Position numbers and translations under genes: made by a program | Part shown: positions 25,165 through 34,590 of the stretch, in pieces | How positions within the stretch are numbered: the stretch's first letter is position 1 | How the letters are laid out: each line of letters begins with the position of its first letter | Notes under the pieces: generated by a model | The model's input: the letters and a program-made list of their open reading frames with translations, nothing else | The model's database searches: none | Told to the model about the DNA's origin: nothing | Source of the DNA: Pantoea dispersa | Lineage (GTDB): Bacteria > Pseudomonadota > Gammaproteobacteria > Enterobacterales > Enterobacteriaceae | DNA: 64,000 bases | Direction of reading: 5' to 3' | Assembly: GCF_014155765.1 (NCBI RefSeq) | Contig: NZ_SCKT01000002.1 | Coordinates: 590,427-654,426, forward strand

Positions 25165-25866
25165 ATGCGAAATCGTGTATTTAGCGCGCTGGCGTTATTG
25201 TTATTATCCGGCTGTGGCGCGAATAACAGCGCCTCGCCGGTTACGGCACCTGGTGCGCCGGAGGCGGGGAAAACCGCGCTGCTGGAGAGCGGGGCGGCGG
25301 CGTTGCAGTCGCGGCCGCCGATTGAGGCGATCAATACGTATCTGGATGGTTTTCATTATTACTGCGGAAATCAGCAGGGGCAGATGGAGGCCCATCACTA
25401 CGTCACCATTCTTAATGACGATGTGATGCAGGCGGTTATTTTTGACGGTAACAAAAAAGACGCCAAATTAATGGGCGTGGAATATATCATCAGCGAACGT
25501 TTATTTAAGCAGCTGCCGGCGCAGGAAAAGCAGTACTGGCACAGCCATCGCTATGAAGTGAAATCCGGTACGCTGATTGCGCCCGGCCTGCCGCCGGCCG
25601 CGGAGCACGCGCTGATGAGCAAAATCGTCAACACCTACGGAAAAACCTGGCACACCTGGCATACCGACCGCGATAAAACGCTGCCGCTGGGCGCGCCGAC
25701 GCTGATGATGGGCTTTACCGCCGACGGTCAGCTTAATCCGGCGCTGCTGGCTGACCGCGACAAGCGCTTTGACGTCAATACCGCGACAATCCGCGCCGAC
25801 CGCGCTGATATCGCCGCCCATCCGGTGGCGGCGGGTGCCGACCATTGCCGGCGCGTGCATCCGTAA
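25165..25866 (+). CDS. OBAP (DUF1264) family lipoprotein
   Basis: A 233-residue protein with a lipoprotein signal: SALALLLLSGC, with the lipidated Cys at residue 17. The mature part matches what I know of the oil-body-associated protein (OBAP, DUF1264) family: HYYCGNQQGQMEAHHYVTIL, IFDGNKKDAKLMGVEYIIS, KQYWHSHRYEVKSGTLIAPG, and the HTWHTDRDKTLPLGAPTLMM block. Its function in bacteria is not established. It is presumably anchored to a cell membrane facing the periplasm. GGGGTGA lies before the ATG. It converges on an SDR gene 14 bases away. Confidence 0.85.
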   Translation: MRNRVFSALALLLLSGCGANNSASPVTAPGAPEAGKTALLESGAAALQSRPPIEAINTYLDGFHYYCGNQQGQMEAHHYVTILNDDVMQAVIFDGNKKDAKLMGVEYIISERLFKQLPAQEKQYWHSHRYEVKSGTLIAPGLPPAAEHALMSKIVNTYGKTWHTWHTDRDKTLPLGAPTLMMGFTADGQLNPALLADRDKRFDVNTATIRADRADIAAHPVAAGADHCRRVHP

Positions 25867-25880
25867 CCGGTGATTCCGGC

Positions 25881-26660
25881 TCACTCGTGATACATCTGGC
25901 TGCGCCCGCCGTCGATCAGGATATCAGTGGCATTGATAAAGCGCGCCTCGTCGCTGGCGAGAAACAGCGCGGTGTAAGCCACTTCATCCGGCTCGCCGAT
26001 GCGTTTACACGGCAGCAGCGCCGCCTGACGCGCACGCTCGGCCTGCGGATCCGGACAGCTCGCCAGCCAGGCTTCAGCGGCTGGCGTCATGATCAAACCG
26101 GGCGAAATACTGTTTACGCGGATGCCCTGCGCGGCGTACTCCACGCCCAGCGAACGCGTCAGGCCGATCAGCCCGTGTTTGGCCACCGGATAAGGGAACG
26201 CGCCGGGAATGATTTTGTGCCCGTGCACCGAGGCAACGTTAACGATGTTGCCATACTGACGTGCCAACATCGCCGGCAGGACGCTGCGTATCAGGTTGTA
26301 AGGCCCTTTCAGATTGGTGTCCATGCAGCGCTGCCAGTCATCCTCGTCCAGCGTCAGCGGATCGCGAAAAACGTTTACGCCAGCGCAGTTAATCAGGATA
26401 TCAATATCCCCCAGCGCCTGCTGCGCCTGCTCTACCGCGCGGCTAACCTGCTGCGGCTGCGTGACATCGGCTGCGCAGGCCAGACAGCGCTGGCCGGACT
26501 GCTGCTGTAGCTGCGCCGCCAGCGCTTCGCTGCTGTGTGCGTCGCGATCGAACAGCGCCAGGCGGGCGCCTTCGCGCGCAAACAGGGTGGCGATGGCGCT
26601 GCCGATGCCGCTGCCGGCACCGGTAATGATGGCGGTTTTATTGGCTAAACGTGGGGACAT
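25881..26660 (-). CDS. Short-chain dehydrogenase/reductase
   Basis: A 259-residue classical SDR: cofactor motif TGAGSGIGSAIATLFAREGA, NCAGVNVF, active-site Ser region NIVNVASVHGHKI, and catalytic YPVAK. The C-terminus ends ARFINATDILIDGGRSQMYHE. The substrate is probably an alcohol or polyol. It is the last gene of a four-gene operon (MFS, GMC oxidoreductase, M24-like, SDR), 10 bases after the M24-like gene, so it likely oxidises the product or substrate handled by the GMC enzyme. Confidence 0.9.
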   Translation of the reverse strand: MSPRLANKTAIITGAGSGIGSAIATLFAREGARLALFDRDAHSSEALAAQLQQQSGQRCLACAADVTQPQQVSRAVEQAQQALGDIDILINCAGVNVFRDPLTLDEDDWQRCMDTNLKGPYNLIRSVLPAMLARQYGNIVNVASVHGHKIIPGAFPYPVAKHGLIGLTRSLGVEYAAQGIRVNSISPGLIMTPAAEAWLASCPDPQAERARQAALLPCKRIGEPDEVAYTALFLASDEARFINATDILIDGGRSQMYHE

Positions 26661-26670
26661 AGTCGCTTCC

Positions 26671-27750
26671 TTATGAGGATGTCGGGAGAATCAGCCAGTC
26701 GGCCAGCTCAAGGGTATTATCACCGCGCTGCAGGCGAATCAGCGGCCAGCTGTCGCTGCGCGTGAGCGGCACCAGCCCGCTGCGGCTGAGCAAAAAAGTG
26801 TCTTCGCTTTTCACGCCGCTCAGCGTCGGGTTCCACGCCACGGCGGTGTCGGGCTGCACCTCGCCGCGACTCTCCGGGGTGATAATCCAGTCGCGGCAGC
26901 CGTAGCCGGCCGGACCGCCCTGATGATGATCGCGCCATGCCTCAGCGTGGCCGTGGCGTTGATAAGCCTGAGTGATGTCGGCAAAAACCGCTGACCAGCT
27001 GCGCTGCGCCTGGGTGGCATACAGCATATCGGCGTGGATCTCCGCCAGCGTCACAATGCGCTGGCGCAGCGCCGGGTCGGGTTCGCCAAGATGCACCAGG
27101 CGCGTCAGGCTGACATGCAAGCCGTGCCGTTCAGCACCGAGGGTGATCAGCATCATGCGCTGCAGCGTTTTGCGTGTCGGCACCGGATGTTTAAATGCGG
27201 CGATGCGCTCATCAGCGGCCACCAGCGTGCACATCGGGCGAATGCCGCGCGCCAGACAGCCAGCGGCAATGTCGGCTTCGACCTGCCATTCGCTGACGCC
27301 CACGCGCAGCTGGCGCGCCACCGTTTCGACAATCTGCGCCGTCTCCTGTCCCAGCGTGCGAAAGCGCTGCTGTTCCGCTGCGCTCAGCCCCTGGCGCAGC
27401 GTGATCATCTGCGGCTGGATATCGCTCAATCCTGCCATGGGCGTATCGCTGCCGATATTGCCCGCCGGCAGCACGCTGCTCAGCGACTGGTACCACGGGT
27501 AGTGCCGGGTCGCACAGCTGAACGGCAGCGGCTCTTCGGCCAGAATGCGCGGTAGCTCATTGTCCGGTGCCAGCAGCAGCACGCTGTCGCGGCCGATCAG
27601 CAGGCTGGCAACGCCGGTCTCGGCACGCTCTACCACATAATAGCTGGCCCCGTCGGTCAGCCAGGCGATGTTATCGCGACGCGTCAGCAATACCGCATCC
27701 AGCTGCCAGTGCGCCAGCGCCTGTTGCAGGCGCGCCAGTTTGTCACTCAT
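26671..27750 (-). CDS. M24 (creatinase/aminopeptidase P) family protein lacking metal ligands
   Basis: A 359-residue pita-bread-fold protein with an N-terminal creatinase-like domain (DAVLLTRRDNIAWLTDG) and a C-terminal M24 domain. In metal-dependent members two Asp residues 11 apart bind metal; here the positions appear to be Thr203 and Ser214 (LITLGAERHGLHVSLTR). The later acidic ligand is also replaced (VAWNPTL). A His near the entrance is kept: His188 in AFKHPVPTR, aligning with the catalytic His of metal-free creatinase (GAHNPVTSR, from memory). So it may be a metal-independent C-N hydrolase, not a peptidase. The start at 27750 follows AAGGAGG and overlaps the end of the GMC gene by 8 bases. 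Confidence 0.8.
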   Translation of the reverse strand: MSDKLARLQQALAHWQLDAVLLTRRDNIAWLTDGASYYVVERAETGVASLLIGRDSVLLLAPDNELPRILAEEPLPFSCATRHYPWYQSLSSVLPAGNIGSDTPMAGLSDIQPQMITLRQGLSAAEQQRFRTLGQETAQIVETVARQLRVGVSEWQVEADIAAGCLARGIRPMCTLVAADERIAAFKHPVPTRKTLQRMMLITLGAERHGLHVSLTRLVHLGEPDPALRQRIVTLAEIHADMLYATQAQRSWSAVFADITQAYQRHGHAEAWRDHHQGGPAGYGCRDWIITPESRGEVQPDTAVAWNPTLSGVKSEDTFLLSRSGLVPLTRSDSWPLIRLQRGDNTLELADWLILPTSS

Positions 27751-29386
27751 ACACGGCCTCCTTGTGCTCAACGCGCTGCAACTGCAGAACCAGTTCCGCC
27801 GCGCGATGCGCCACGGCCATCACCACCGCATTGGTGTTGCCGCTGATAATATTCGGCATCATTGAGGCATCCACCACGCGCAACCGCTGTACGCCGCGCA
27901 CGCGCAGGTCGTCGTGCAACACCGCCAGCGGATCGTCATCGTGGCCCATGCGGCAGGTGCCGACCGGGTGATAGCCGGTTTTCACCATACGCCGGCAGTG
28001 GGCGCTTATCGCGTCATCACTGGTGACTTCCGCACCGGGGAAGATCTCCTGATCGACCATCTCCCGGATGGGCGCGGCGGCCAGCACCTGACGCGCAAAG
28101 CGAAAACCGGCGAGGGTGCGGGCTAAATCGTCCGGATGGCCGAAAATCTGCGTATCGATCACCGGCAGGCTGCTGGCGTTGTTATCGCGCAGCGTGACTT
28201 CACCGGTGGCTTTAGGGCGCAGCAGCAGGGAGTTCACCGTGACACCGTCACCGGGATCGGCACCCATTACATCGCGATCGAGATATACCGTTGGCACGCA
28301 GAACATCTGAATGGTGGGCGTCGCCGTGAAATCGAGCGGATCGAAAAAGGCGCAGGTTTCCACACCGGTGGTGGTCACCGGGCCGCTTTTGAACAGCAGA
28401 TATTGCAGTCCGGCTTTGACCATCGGCCAGCCGCGATCCTGGCCGTAGTAGCCAAACGCACCGCGCGTGCTGGCAACCACCGGTACTTCGTAATGGTCCT
28501 GCAGGTTTTTACCCACGCCCGGCAAGGCATGGCGCACGGCTATGCCATGCTGTTTCAGCTGCTCCTGCGGACCGATGCCGGAGAGCATCAGCAGTTTTGG
28601 CGTCTGGTAGGCACCGGCGGCCAGAATCACTTCGCGGCTGGCGCGCGCCTGTTGCGGCTGGCCATCCTGACGATAGCGCACGCCGCTGGCGCAGGTGCCG
28701 TCAAACAGCACCTCTTCAACCTGTGCACCAGTAACCAGCGTCAGCCGTGCGTCATGGCGCAGCGGGTTGATAAACGCATCGACCACGCTGCAGCGCTGCC
28801 GTGTCTGACCGTCAATGGTGTGCTGCATGAAGCCGACGCCAGACGGATTGCCGCTGTTAAAATCCGCCGTGTAGGGAATACCCAGCCCCTGCAGGGTTTT
28901 GACATAGGCGCGGCTCAGCGGACTGAAGTGGCCGAGATGCGACACCTTCATCGGACCGCCAACGCCGTGATTGGGTGCGCCGAGGTGATCGTTATCTTCG
29001 ATGGCGGTAAAGTGCGGCAGCAGCGCCTCCCACGACCAGTCGATGCCCTGATGACCCAGCGCCTGGTTCCAGTCGGCGTAATCCTGTTTATGACCGCGCA
29101 TGTAGACCATGGCGTTGACAGTCGAACCGCCGCCCAGCACTTTGGCCTGCGGCACGATCACGCCGCGTCCGTTGAGCTGCGGCTGCGCTTCGGTTTGATG
29201 CATCGTCAGAAACCGGTCGCTGGCGAGAAACTTCATATAGCCGGCGGGCATTTTCAGCACCGGATGGTATTCGTCGCGCCCGGCCTCCAGCAGCAGCACG
29301 CGCGCATTTCCTTCGCTCACCAGGCGCGCGGCAACGATACAGCCCGCGCTCCCGCCGCCCACCACAATGTAATCGTACTCTTTCAT
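27743..29386 (-). CDS. GMC-family FAD oxidoreductase (choline-dehydrogenase-like)
   Basis: A 547-residue flavoprotein. The N-terminal FAD-binding motif is YIVVGGGSAGCIVAARLVSE, followed by LLLEAGRDE and the first GMC signature KVLGGGSTVNAMVYMRGHK. The second signature region reads REVILAAGAYQTPKLLMLSG. The C-terminal catalytic pair lies in KTGYHPVGTCRMGHDD (His) and ISGNTNAVVMAVAHRAAEL (Asn). GMC enzymes oxidise primary or secondary alcohols and pass electrons to quinone or oxygen. The gene lies 10 bases after the MFS gene and overlaps the M24-like gene, so the four form one operon for an unidentified alcohol, polyol or amine. Confidence 0.92.
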   Translation of the reverse strand: MKEYDYIVVGGGSAGCIVAARLVSEGNARVLLLEAGRDEYHPVLKMPAGYMKFLASDRFLTMHQTEAQPQLNGRGVIVPQAKVLGGGSTVNAMVYMRGHKQDYADWNQALGHQGIDWSWEALLPHFTAIEDNDHLGAPNHGVGGPMKVSHLGHFSPLSRAYVKTLQGLGIPYTADFNSGNPSGVGFMQHTIDGQTRQRCSVVDAFINPLRHDARLTLVTGAQVEEVLFDGTCASGVRYRQDGQPQQARASREVILAAGAYQTPKLLMLSGIGPQEQLKQHGIAVRHALPGVGKNLQDHYEVPVVASTRGAFGYYGQDRGWPMVKAGLQYLLFKSGPVTTTGVETCAFFDPLDFTATPTIQMFCVPTVYLDRDVMGADPGDGVTVNSLLLRPKATGEVTLRDNNASSLPVIDTQIFGHPDDLARTLAGFRFARQVLAAAPIREMVDQEIFPGAEVTSDDAISAHCRRMVKTGYHPVGTCRMGHDDDPLAVLHDDLRVRGVQRLRVVDASMMPNIISGNTNAVVMAVAHRAAELVLQLQRVEHKEAVYE

Positions 29387-29396
29387 AACGCTCCGT

Positions 29397-30716
29397 TTAC
29401 TCCGATGCGATGGAATCTAACCGGCGCAGGCGCTGCGCCGCCGGGTTGTGCTGCTCGCCCGGGTCGAGCGGACTGAGCAGATAACGCCACGAGATAAACG
29501 CACTCACCAGATACAGGAAGGCGTAGCCCCAAATCACCCCGAGCGTGCCGAGCAGCGCGTTGATCGCCCCGTACAGCGCCGGACCGAAGAAGGTGGACAA
29601 ACCGGCGGCGAAGCAGTAAATCGCCATGGCGTTACCTTTGTCCTTCGGCTGGCACAGCGAGGAGAACAGCGCGGCGGCGGGCACGTAGCCGCACAGCGTG
29701 ATGCCGTACAGGCAGGCGCAGATGACGCTGAGCACAAAGCTGCCGTGGCTCCACTGCGGCACAAAGTACATCAGCAGCATCGAGACGCCGGAACCGAGGC
29801 CGCCGAACACCGTCAGCACTTTGCGCCAGCCGATGCGGTCGCTCAGCTTGCCGACGATCGGATTAAAGCTCATGCCCACCAGTCCCATGATGGTGATTAG
29901 GCTGAGGTATTCGGTCTGGGAAAAGCCAATCTGTTCGGTGAAAAAGCCCGGCAGAAAAATAAAGAAGCCGAAGTAGGGCGTGGTGTTGATGATGCGCACC
30001 ACTGCCGCGGCAGCGATGCGCGGCTCACGCCACAGAATATCGATGCCGCCCATTAGCGTGCGCAGCGTGCCCTGCTGACGATGTTCGGCATCCAGCAGCG
30101 ACTGATAACCGCTGCGCTCTTTCAGCGCCAGCAGCATCACCAGCAAACCGATCGCCACCAGACCCAGCGACAGCCAGAAGGTGGCGTATTCGCCCACCAG
30201 GCGGATAGAGAAGATCGCTACCAGCGAACCGAGCGTCGGCAGCCCGCCGGTAAACGCCAGCCAGAACCAGCCGGTGGCGGAGCCGCGCATCTCCGCCGGG
30301 GCCGCCGACTGAATCCACACCAGAAAGGCGTAGGCAAACATCGGATAAGCCACGCCGCGCAGGCCATAAGTTAGCGCCAGCAGCAGCACGCTGTGCGACG
30401 GCAGCGCCACGGCCAGGAACAGCACTTCAAACACAATCCAGATCAGGCCGCCCGCCAGCATCACTTTACGCGGGCCGATCAGCGTTGACAGCGAACCGGC
30501 CAGCCATGAGCCCAGCGTGACGGTGACGCCGTAAAAGGCGATTACCCAGGCAGCGATATTCAGGGAGAAGCCGTTTTCGTGCAGATAGGGCGCGAGATAG
30601 TTGGACTCGACGCCGTCGCCAATCATAAACAGCAGGACCGCCAGATAGCCCCAGGCCAGCGCGGGCGGAATGCCGAGGCGGATCAGCCACGGATGGGTTG
30701 CAGGTGATGTTGTCAT
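29397..30716 (-). CDS. MFS transporter of the ribitol/D-arabinitol (RbtT/DalT) type
   Basis: A 439-residue, 12-helix transporter. It resembles the Klebsiella ribitol and arabinitol carriers in helix 1 (WGYLAVLLFMIGDGVESNYL, where RbtT has WGYIAIAVFMTGDGFELAFL), in LTYGLRGVAYPMFAYAFLVW, and in AVVRIINTTPYFGFFIFLPG. A polyol or polyol-like substrate is therefore plausible. It is the first gene of the operon with the GMC, M24-like and SDR genes and diverges from a ROK-family regulator 207 bases away. Confidence 0.87.
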   Translation of the reverse strand: MTTSPATHPWLIRLGIPPALAWGYLAVLLFMIGDGVESNYLAPYLHENGFSLNIAAWVIAFYGVTVTLGSWLAGSLSTLIGPRKVMLAGGLIWIVFEVLFLAVALPSHSVLLLALTYGLRGVAYPMFAYAFLVWIQSAAPAEMRGSATGWFWLAFTGGLPTLGSLVAIFSIRLVGEYATFWLSLGLVAIGLLVMLLALKERSGYQSLLDAEHRQQGTLRTLMGGIDILWREPRIAAAAVVRIINTTPYFGFFIFLPGFFTEQIGFSQTEYLSLITIMGLVGMSFNPIVGKLSDRIGWRKVLTVFGGLGSGVSMLLMYFVPQWSHGSFVLSVICACLYGITLCGYVPAAALFSSLCQPKDKGNAMAIYCFAAGLSTFFGPALYGAINALLGTLGVIWGYAFLYLVSAFISWRYLLSPLDPGEQHNPAAQRLRRLDSIASE

Positions 30717-30923
30717 TATGTTTTCTCTGTAGGGTTGGTGTCAGCACAGCCAGATAAAGCGCTCGCCCGGCATTATCAGAACGTTTTTTACCGGGATAGC
30801 CCGAACGGGTTGTTATTAGCAGGGACTCTAAAGCACGGCAGGCGCGCAGGATGGCGCAACCATCACAGAAGTCAGTAAACACTGTTTAGTAAGATGAGCG
30901 CGGATGAAGCGAAAGGAGGCCGC

Positions 30924-32096
30924 GTGAAAACCGTCGGACTGAATAATTTCCAGGTGCGTAAGCACAATAAAGCGCTGTTTATGCAGCTGATGTGGCGTCA
31001 TAAACGTCTGAGCAAATCGCAGCTGGCGCAACTCAGCGGCCTGACCATACCGGCAGCCAGCAAGATTTTGCAGGAGCTGCTGGAGCAGGGCCACGTGCAG
31101 CACTCCAGCGCCACGCTGAGCACGCGCGGCAACAGCAACGGCAGTTTTCAGCTGCCAGCGCAAGGCGCGTGGACGCTGTGCCTGTGCGTCAAGCCGACCA
31201 GCATTGAACTGCAGCTGGCGGATGCGCAGCTGGTGGCGCAGGGCGACTATCAGCAAATCAGCATCAACGCGCAGACGCCAGAGAAGCTGCTGGCAGAGAT
31301 TGAAACGGTGTGGCGCGCGACCTGTAAACGCTGGCCGAAGCGGCAGATTAATCTGGCGCTGGCGGTGCACGGGCAGGTCGATCCGGTAACCGGCGTCTCG
31401 CAGCATATGCCGCAGGCGGCGTGGCGCACCCCGCTGCAGCTGAAGTTTCTGCTGGAGGAGAAGCTGGCGGTTGACGTCCGCGTCGATAACGACTGCGTGA
31501 TGCTGGCGCTGGCGGAAAAGTGGCTGAACCGCAATGTGCTGGCCGAATTCTGCGTCATCAATGTCGATTACGGCATCGGCTCATCGTTTGTCATCAACGG
31601 CGAGATCTTTCGCGGCAACCTGTACGGCAGCGGGCAGATTGGCCACACCATTATTGATCCGCACGGGGAGCGCTGTAACTGCGGACGGCAGGGCTGCCTG
31701 GAGACGGTCGCCTCGCTCAGCACGCTTAAGCGGCTGGCGCATCAGCGCGCGCCGCAGGCGTTGCAGCCCACCAGCCGTCAGCTGCTGGCCGCCTGGCAGG
31801 CCGGCGAGCCGTGGATCGTCGAGTGGGCGCAGCGCAGCGCGGAAGCCATCGGCATGAGTCTGTACAATTTCCTTAATACGCTGAATATCAATCAAATCTG
31901 GCTGTACGGTCGCAGCTGTACTTTTGGTGAGAGCTGGCTGCAGACCATTGTGCACCAGATTGATTTCAACCCCTTCGATCCGCGCGATGCGCTGAAAAGC
32001 AAAGCCACCAACGTGCATTTTGGTCAGCTGGATCGCGCCCGTCAGGTCCTCGGCATCGGTTATCTCTATGTCGAGGCCGATCCCGGTACGGCGTAG
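30924..32096 (+). CDS. ROK-family transcriptional regulator
   Basis: A 390-residue NagC/Mlc-like repressor. The N-terminal winged helix is LMWRHKRLSKSQLAQLSGLT with AASKILQELLEQGHV. The ROK sugar-kinase-like domain follows: AEFCVINVDYGIGSSFVIN, then GQIGHTIIDPHGERCNCGRQ, the zinc-binding GHTxxxxxxxxCxCGxxGCxE signature. GTG at 30924 is preferred as start because AAGGAGG stands just before it; an ATG at 30894 is in frame but has a weak RBS. It diverges from the polyol-type operon and probably represses it, responding to a sugar or polyol. Confidence 0.88.
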   Translation: MKTVGLNNFQVRKHNKALFMQLMWRHKRLSKSQLAQLSGLTIPAASKILQELLEQGHVQHSSATLSTRGNSNGSFQLPAQGAWTLCLCVKPTSIELQLADAQLVAQGDYQQISINAQTPEKLLAEIETVWRATCKRWPKRQINLALAVHGQVDPVTGVSQHMPQAAWRTPLQLKFLLEEKLAVDVRVDNDCVMLALAEKWLNRNVLAEFCVINVDYGIGSSFVINGEIFRGNLYGSGQIGHTIIDPHGERCNCGRQGCLETVASLSTLKRLAHQRAPQALQPTSRQLLAAWQAGEPWIVEWAQRSAEAIGMSLYNFLNTLNINQIWLYGRSCTFGESWLQTIVHQIDFNPFDPRDALKSKATNVHFGQLDRARQVLGIGYLYVEADPGTA

Positions 32097-32198
32097 TTTA
32101 CTAAACTCCTGTTACTAAAATCTGTGAGGGCCTGAACTTTCACCCTGCAGTATCGGTGGTGTGATAGCCGCACTTTGACCCTGGTGCGGAGAGTGGCC

Positions 32199-33635
32199 GT
32201 GAACAATCATCAACATCTGAATATGCGTTACGTGTGGAGCATCTGTCTGGTGGCAGCCTGCGGCGGTTTGCTGTTTGGCTATGACTGGGTGGTGATTGGC
32301 GGGGCCAAACCCTTCTATGAGGCCTGGTTCAACGTCACCGATCCGGCGGCATCCGGCTGGGCGATGAGTTCGGCGCTGGTGGGCTGCGTGTTTGGCGCGC
32401 TGGTGTCCGGCTGGTCAGCGGACAAGCTGGGGCGGCGGCTGCCGTTGATCGTCGCCGCACTGCTGTTTGTGGTGTCGGCGATCGGCACCGCGCTGGCCAG
32501 CAGCTTTACGCTGTTTGTCTGGTGGCGCATTCTCGGCGGCGTCGGCATTGGTATCGCCTCGGCGCTAAGCCCGATGTACATCGCGGAGATCAGCCCGGCA
32601 GACAAGCGCGGCAAGTTTGTCGCGGTTAACCAGCTGACAATCGTTATTGGCGTGCTGACGGCGCAGCTGGTCAACCTGATGATTGCCGATCCGGTCGTCG
32701 GCGCATCAACCCATGCGGCGCTGCGTGAAACCTGGAACGGTCAGGTTGGCTGGCGCTGGATGTTCGCCTCGGCTGCCGTGCCGTCGCTGGCGTTTCTGCT
32801 GCTGATGATGTGGGTGCCGGAATCACCGCGCTGGCTGATGCTGGTGGGCCAGCCGCAGCGCGCGCTGGCGATGCTGAATAAAATTGGTTCGTGTGCTTAT
32901 GCGCAGCAGACGCAGCGCGAGATTGCCCGCGCGCTGGAACAGGATCGCCAGCAAACGCGCGCCCGCGCCGGCTCGCTGCTGGCTCCGCGCACGCTGCCGA
33001 TTGTCATCACCGGCATCGTGCTGGCGATTTTCCAGCAGTGGTGCGGTATCAACGTGATTTTCAATTATGCGCAGGAGATTTTTGCTTCGGCTGGTTTCGA
33101 TATCAACGGTACGCTGAAGTCGATCGTGGCCACCGGCCTGATCAATTTGCTGGCAACAGTGCTGGCGCTGCCGCTGGTGGACCGGCTCGGTCGCCGCAAA
33201 CTGATGCTGATCGGCGCCGGAGGACTGACGCTGTGTTATGCACTGATCGCCGGTGCCTACACGCTGGGCATCACCGGCTGGCCGGTGCTGATTCTGGTAC
33301 TGGCGGCGATTGCGGTTTATGCGCTGACGCTGGCACCGGTCACCTGGGTGCTGCTGGCGGAAATTTTCCCCAACCGGATTCGCGGTCTGGCGATGTCCGT
33401 CGCCACGCTGGCGCTGTGGATTGCCTGTTTTGTGCTGACTTATACCTTTCCCATCCTCAATGCCGGACTTGGTGCAGCGGGCAGCTTTATGCTGTATGGC
33501 GTGATTTGTGCGGCGGGCTTTGTCTTTGTGCTGCGTCGCGTGCCGGAGACCAAAGGCATATCGCTGGAGCAGCTGGAGCAGCAGCTCACCGCTGGCGAGC
33601 CGGCAGCGGTGGCAGGTGAGCATTCGCTGCGTTAA
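32199..33635 (+). CDS. Sugar porter family MFS transporter (XylE/GalP-like)
   Basis: A 478-residue, 12-helix sugar:H+ symporter. Motifs: ACGGLLFGYDWVVIGGAKPF, SADKLGRRLPL, RILGGVGIGIASALSPMYIA with EISPADKRGK, VPESPRWLM, QQWCGINVIFNYAQEIF in helix 7 and VPETKGISLEQLE at the C-terminus, all diagnostic of sugar porters. The helix-7 and PETKG patterns are like xylose and glucose carriers, but the sugar cannot be fixed. The GTG at 32199 is chosen because GGAGAG lies just upstream; a TTG at 32175 is less likely. It follows the ROK gene by about 100 bases and may be controlled by it. Confidence 0.9.
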   Translation: MNNHQHLNMRYVWSICLVAACGGLLFGYDWVVIGGAKPFYEAWFNVTDPAASGWAMSSALVGCVFGALVSGWSADKLGRRLPLIVAALLFVVSAIGTALASSFTLFVWWRILGGVGIGIASALSPMYIAEISPADKRGKFVAVNQLTIVIGVLTAQLVNLMIADPVVGASTHAALRETWNGQVGWRWMFASAAVPSLAFLLLMMWVPESPRWLMLVGQPQRALAMLNKIGSCAYAQQTQREIARALEQDRQQTRARAGSLLAPRTLPIVITGIVLAIFQQWCGINVIFNYAQEIFASAGFDINGTLKSIVATGLINLLATVLALPLVDRLGRRKLMLIGAGGLTLCYALIAGAYTLGITGWPVLILVLAAIAVYALTLAPVTWVLLAEIFPNRIRGLAMSVATLALWIACFVLTYTFPILNAGLGAAGSFMLYGVICAAGFVFVLRRVPETKGISLEQLEQQLTAGEPAAVAGEHSLR

Positions 33636-33660
33636 CCGCAGCCATGCTTCAGGCAGAAAG

Positions 33661-33684
33661 CCGGTGCGCCGGGCGGCGCACCGG
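33661..33684. terminator. Bidirectional hairpin between the sugar porter and SDR genes
   Basis: CCGGTGCGCC, GGGC, GGCGCACCGG: a perfect 10-bp stem with a 4-base loop between two convergent stop codons. T runs are poor on both sides (CTTTCT on the minus strand). Confidence 0.65.
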
Positions 33685-33696
33685 TACAATACCCGC

Positions 33697-34446
33697 TTAC
33701 ACCTGCGCCATACCGCCATCGACAAACAGTTCGGCTGCATTAATAAAGCTGGCGGCGTCGGAGGCGAGAAACGCCACCACCTTGCCAATCTCTCCCGGCT
33801 CACCCAGACGACCGAGCGGTACCTGCGCGGCTAGCGCATCGAACAGCCCCTGGCGCTGATCTTCCGGCACCAGGCCGCCTAAGCCTGGCGTCTGTACCGG
33901 GCCAGGGCTCACCACGTTAATGCGGATGCCGCGATCTTTCACGTCCAGCGCCCACGAGCGGGCAAAGTTACGCACCGCCGCTTTACTGGCGCTGTAAACG
34001 CTGAAGCCCGGCGTACCCTGAATTGCGGCGGTGGAGCCGGTGAGAATCACCGATGCCTTATCGCTCAGCAGCGGCAGCGCTTTCTGCACGGTGAACATCA
34101 CGCCGCGGACGTTGGTGCTGAAGATACGATCAAAATGTTCTTCTGTGATGGCCCCCAGCGGCAGCATGTCGCCGCCACCGGCGTTGGCAAACAGAATATC
34201 CAGCCGGCCGGCCTGGCGCGCAATCTGCGCATAGACGGCGTCGAGATCGCTTAACTGTGCCGCATCGGCGCGAATGCCGGTGGCGGTGGCGCCGATGCTG
34301 GCGACGGCTGCATCCAGCTCAGCCTGACGACGACCGGTGATAAACACGCGTGCGCCCTGTGCCGCCAGTTCCTGAGCAGTGGCGAGGCCAATACCGGAGG
34401 TGCCGCCGGTCACTAAAGCAATTTTGTCTTGCAGAATCAGGTTCAT
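33697..34446 (-). CDS. Short-chain dehydrogenase/reductase
   Basis: A 249-residue classical SDR with cofactor motif [32 protein letters not shown], catalytic Ser in [14 protein letters not shown] and YSASK. The C-terminus ends [17 protein letters not shown]. The substrate is unknown. It diverges from a LysR gene with 144 bases between. That LysR subgroup typically controls an adjacent SDR, but here the regulator gene is frameshifted, so regulation of this SDR may be altered. Confidence 0.9.
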   Translation of the reverse strand: MNLILQDKIALVTGGTSGIGLATAQELAAQGARVFITGRRQAELDAAVASIGATATGIRADAAQLSDLDAVYAQIARQAGRLDILFANAGGGDMLPLGAITEEHFDRIFSTNVRGVMFTVQKALPLLSDKASVILTGSTAAIQGTPGFSVYSASKAAVRNFARSWALDVKDRGIRINVVSPGPVQTPGLGGLVPEDQRQGLFDALAAQVPLGRLGEPGEIGKVVAFLASDAASFINAAELFVDGGMAQV

Positions 34447-34590
34447 AGTATGTACTCCACAGTTGATCAGGTTAAGTGGTGACGGCCTTGCCGTCGCTGA
34501 AGTGCACTGTAGCGCTGCCGCTTTTACGGATAAATGGTGTAAAATCGAAAGGACTATTTCTCTGGGTGGATAATCAGGTTAGGGGTAACA

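Noticed and set aside
28136-29476. Long open frame of over 440 codons opposite the GMC gene
   Set aside because: It lies wholly antisense to a gene with clear motifs; its composition (Arg, His, Gln, Ala rich) is typical of a shadow of GC-rich coding DNA.
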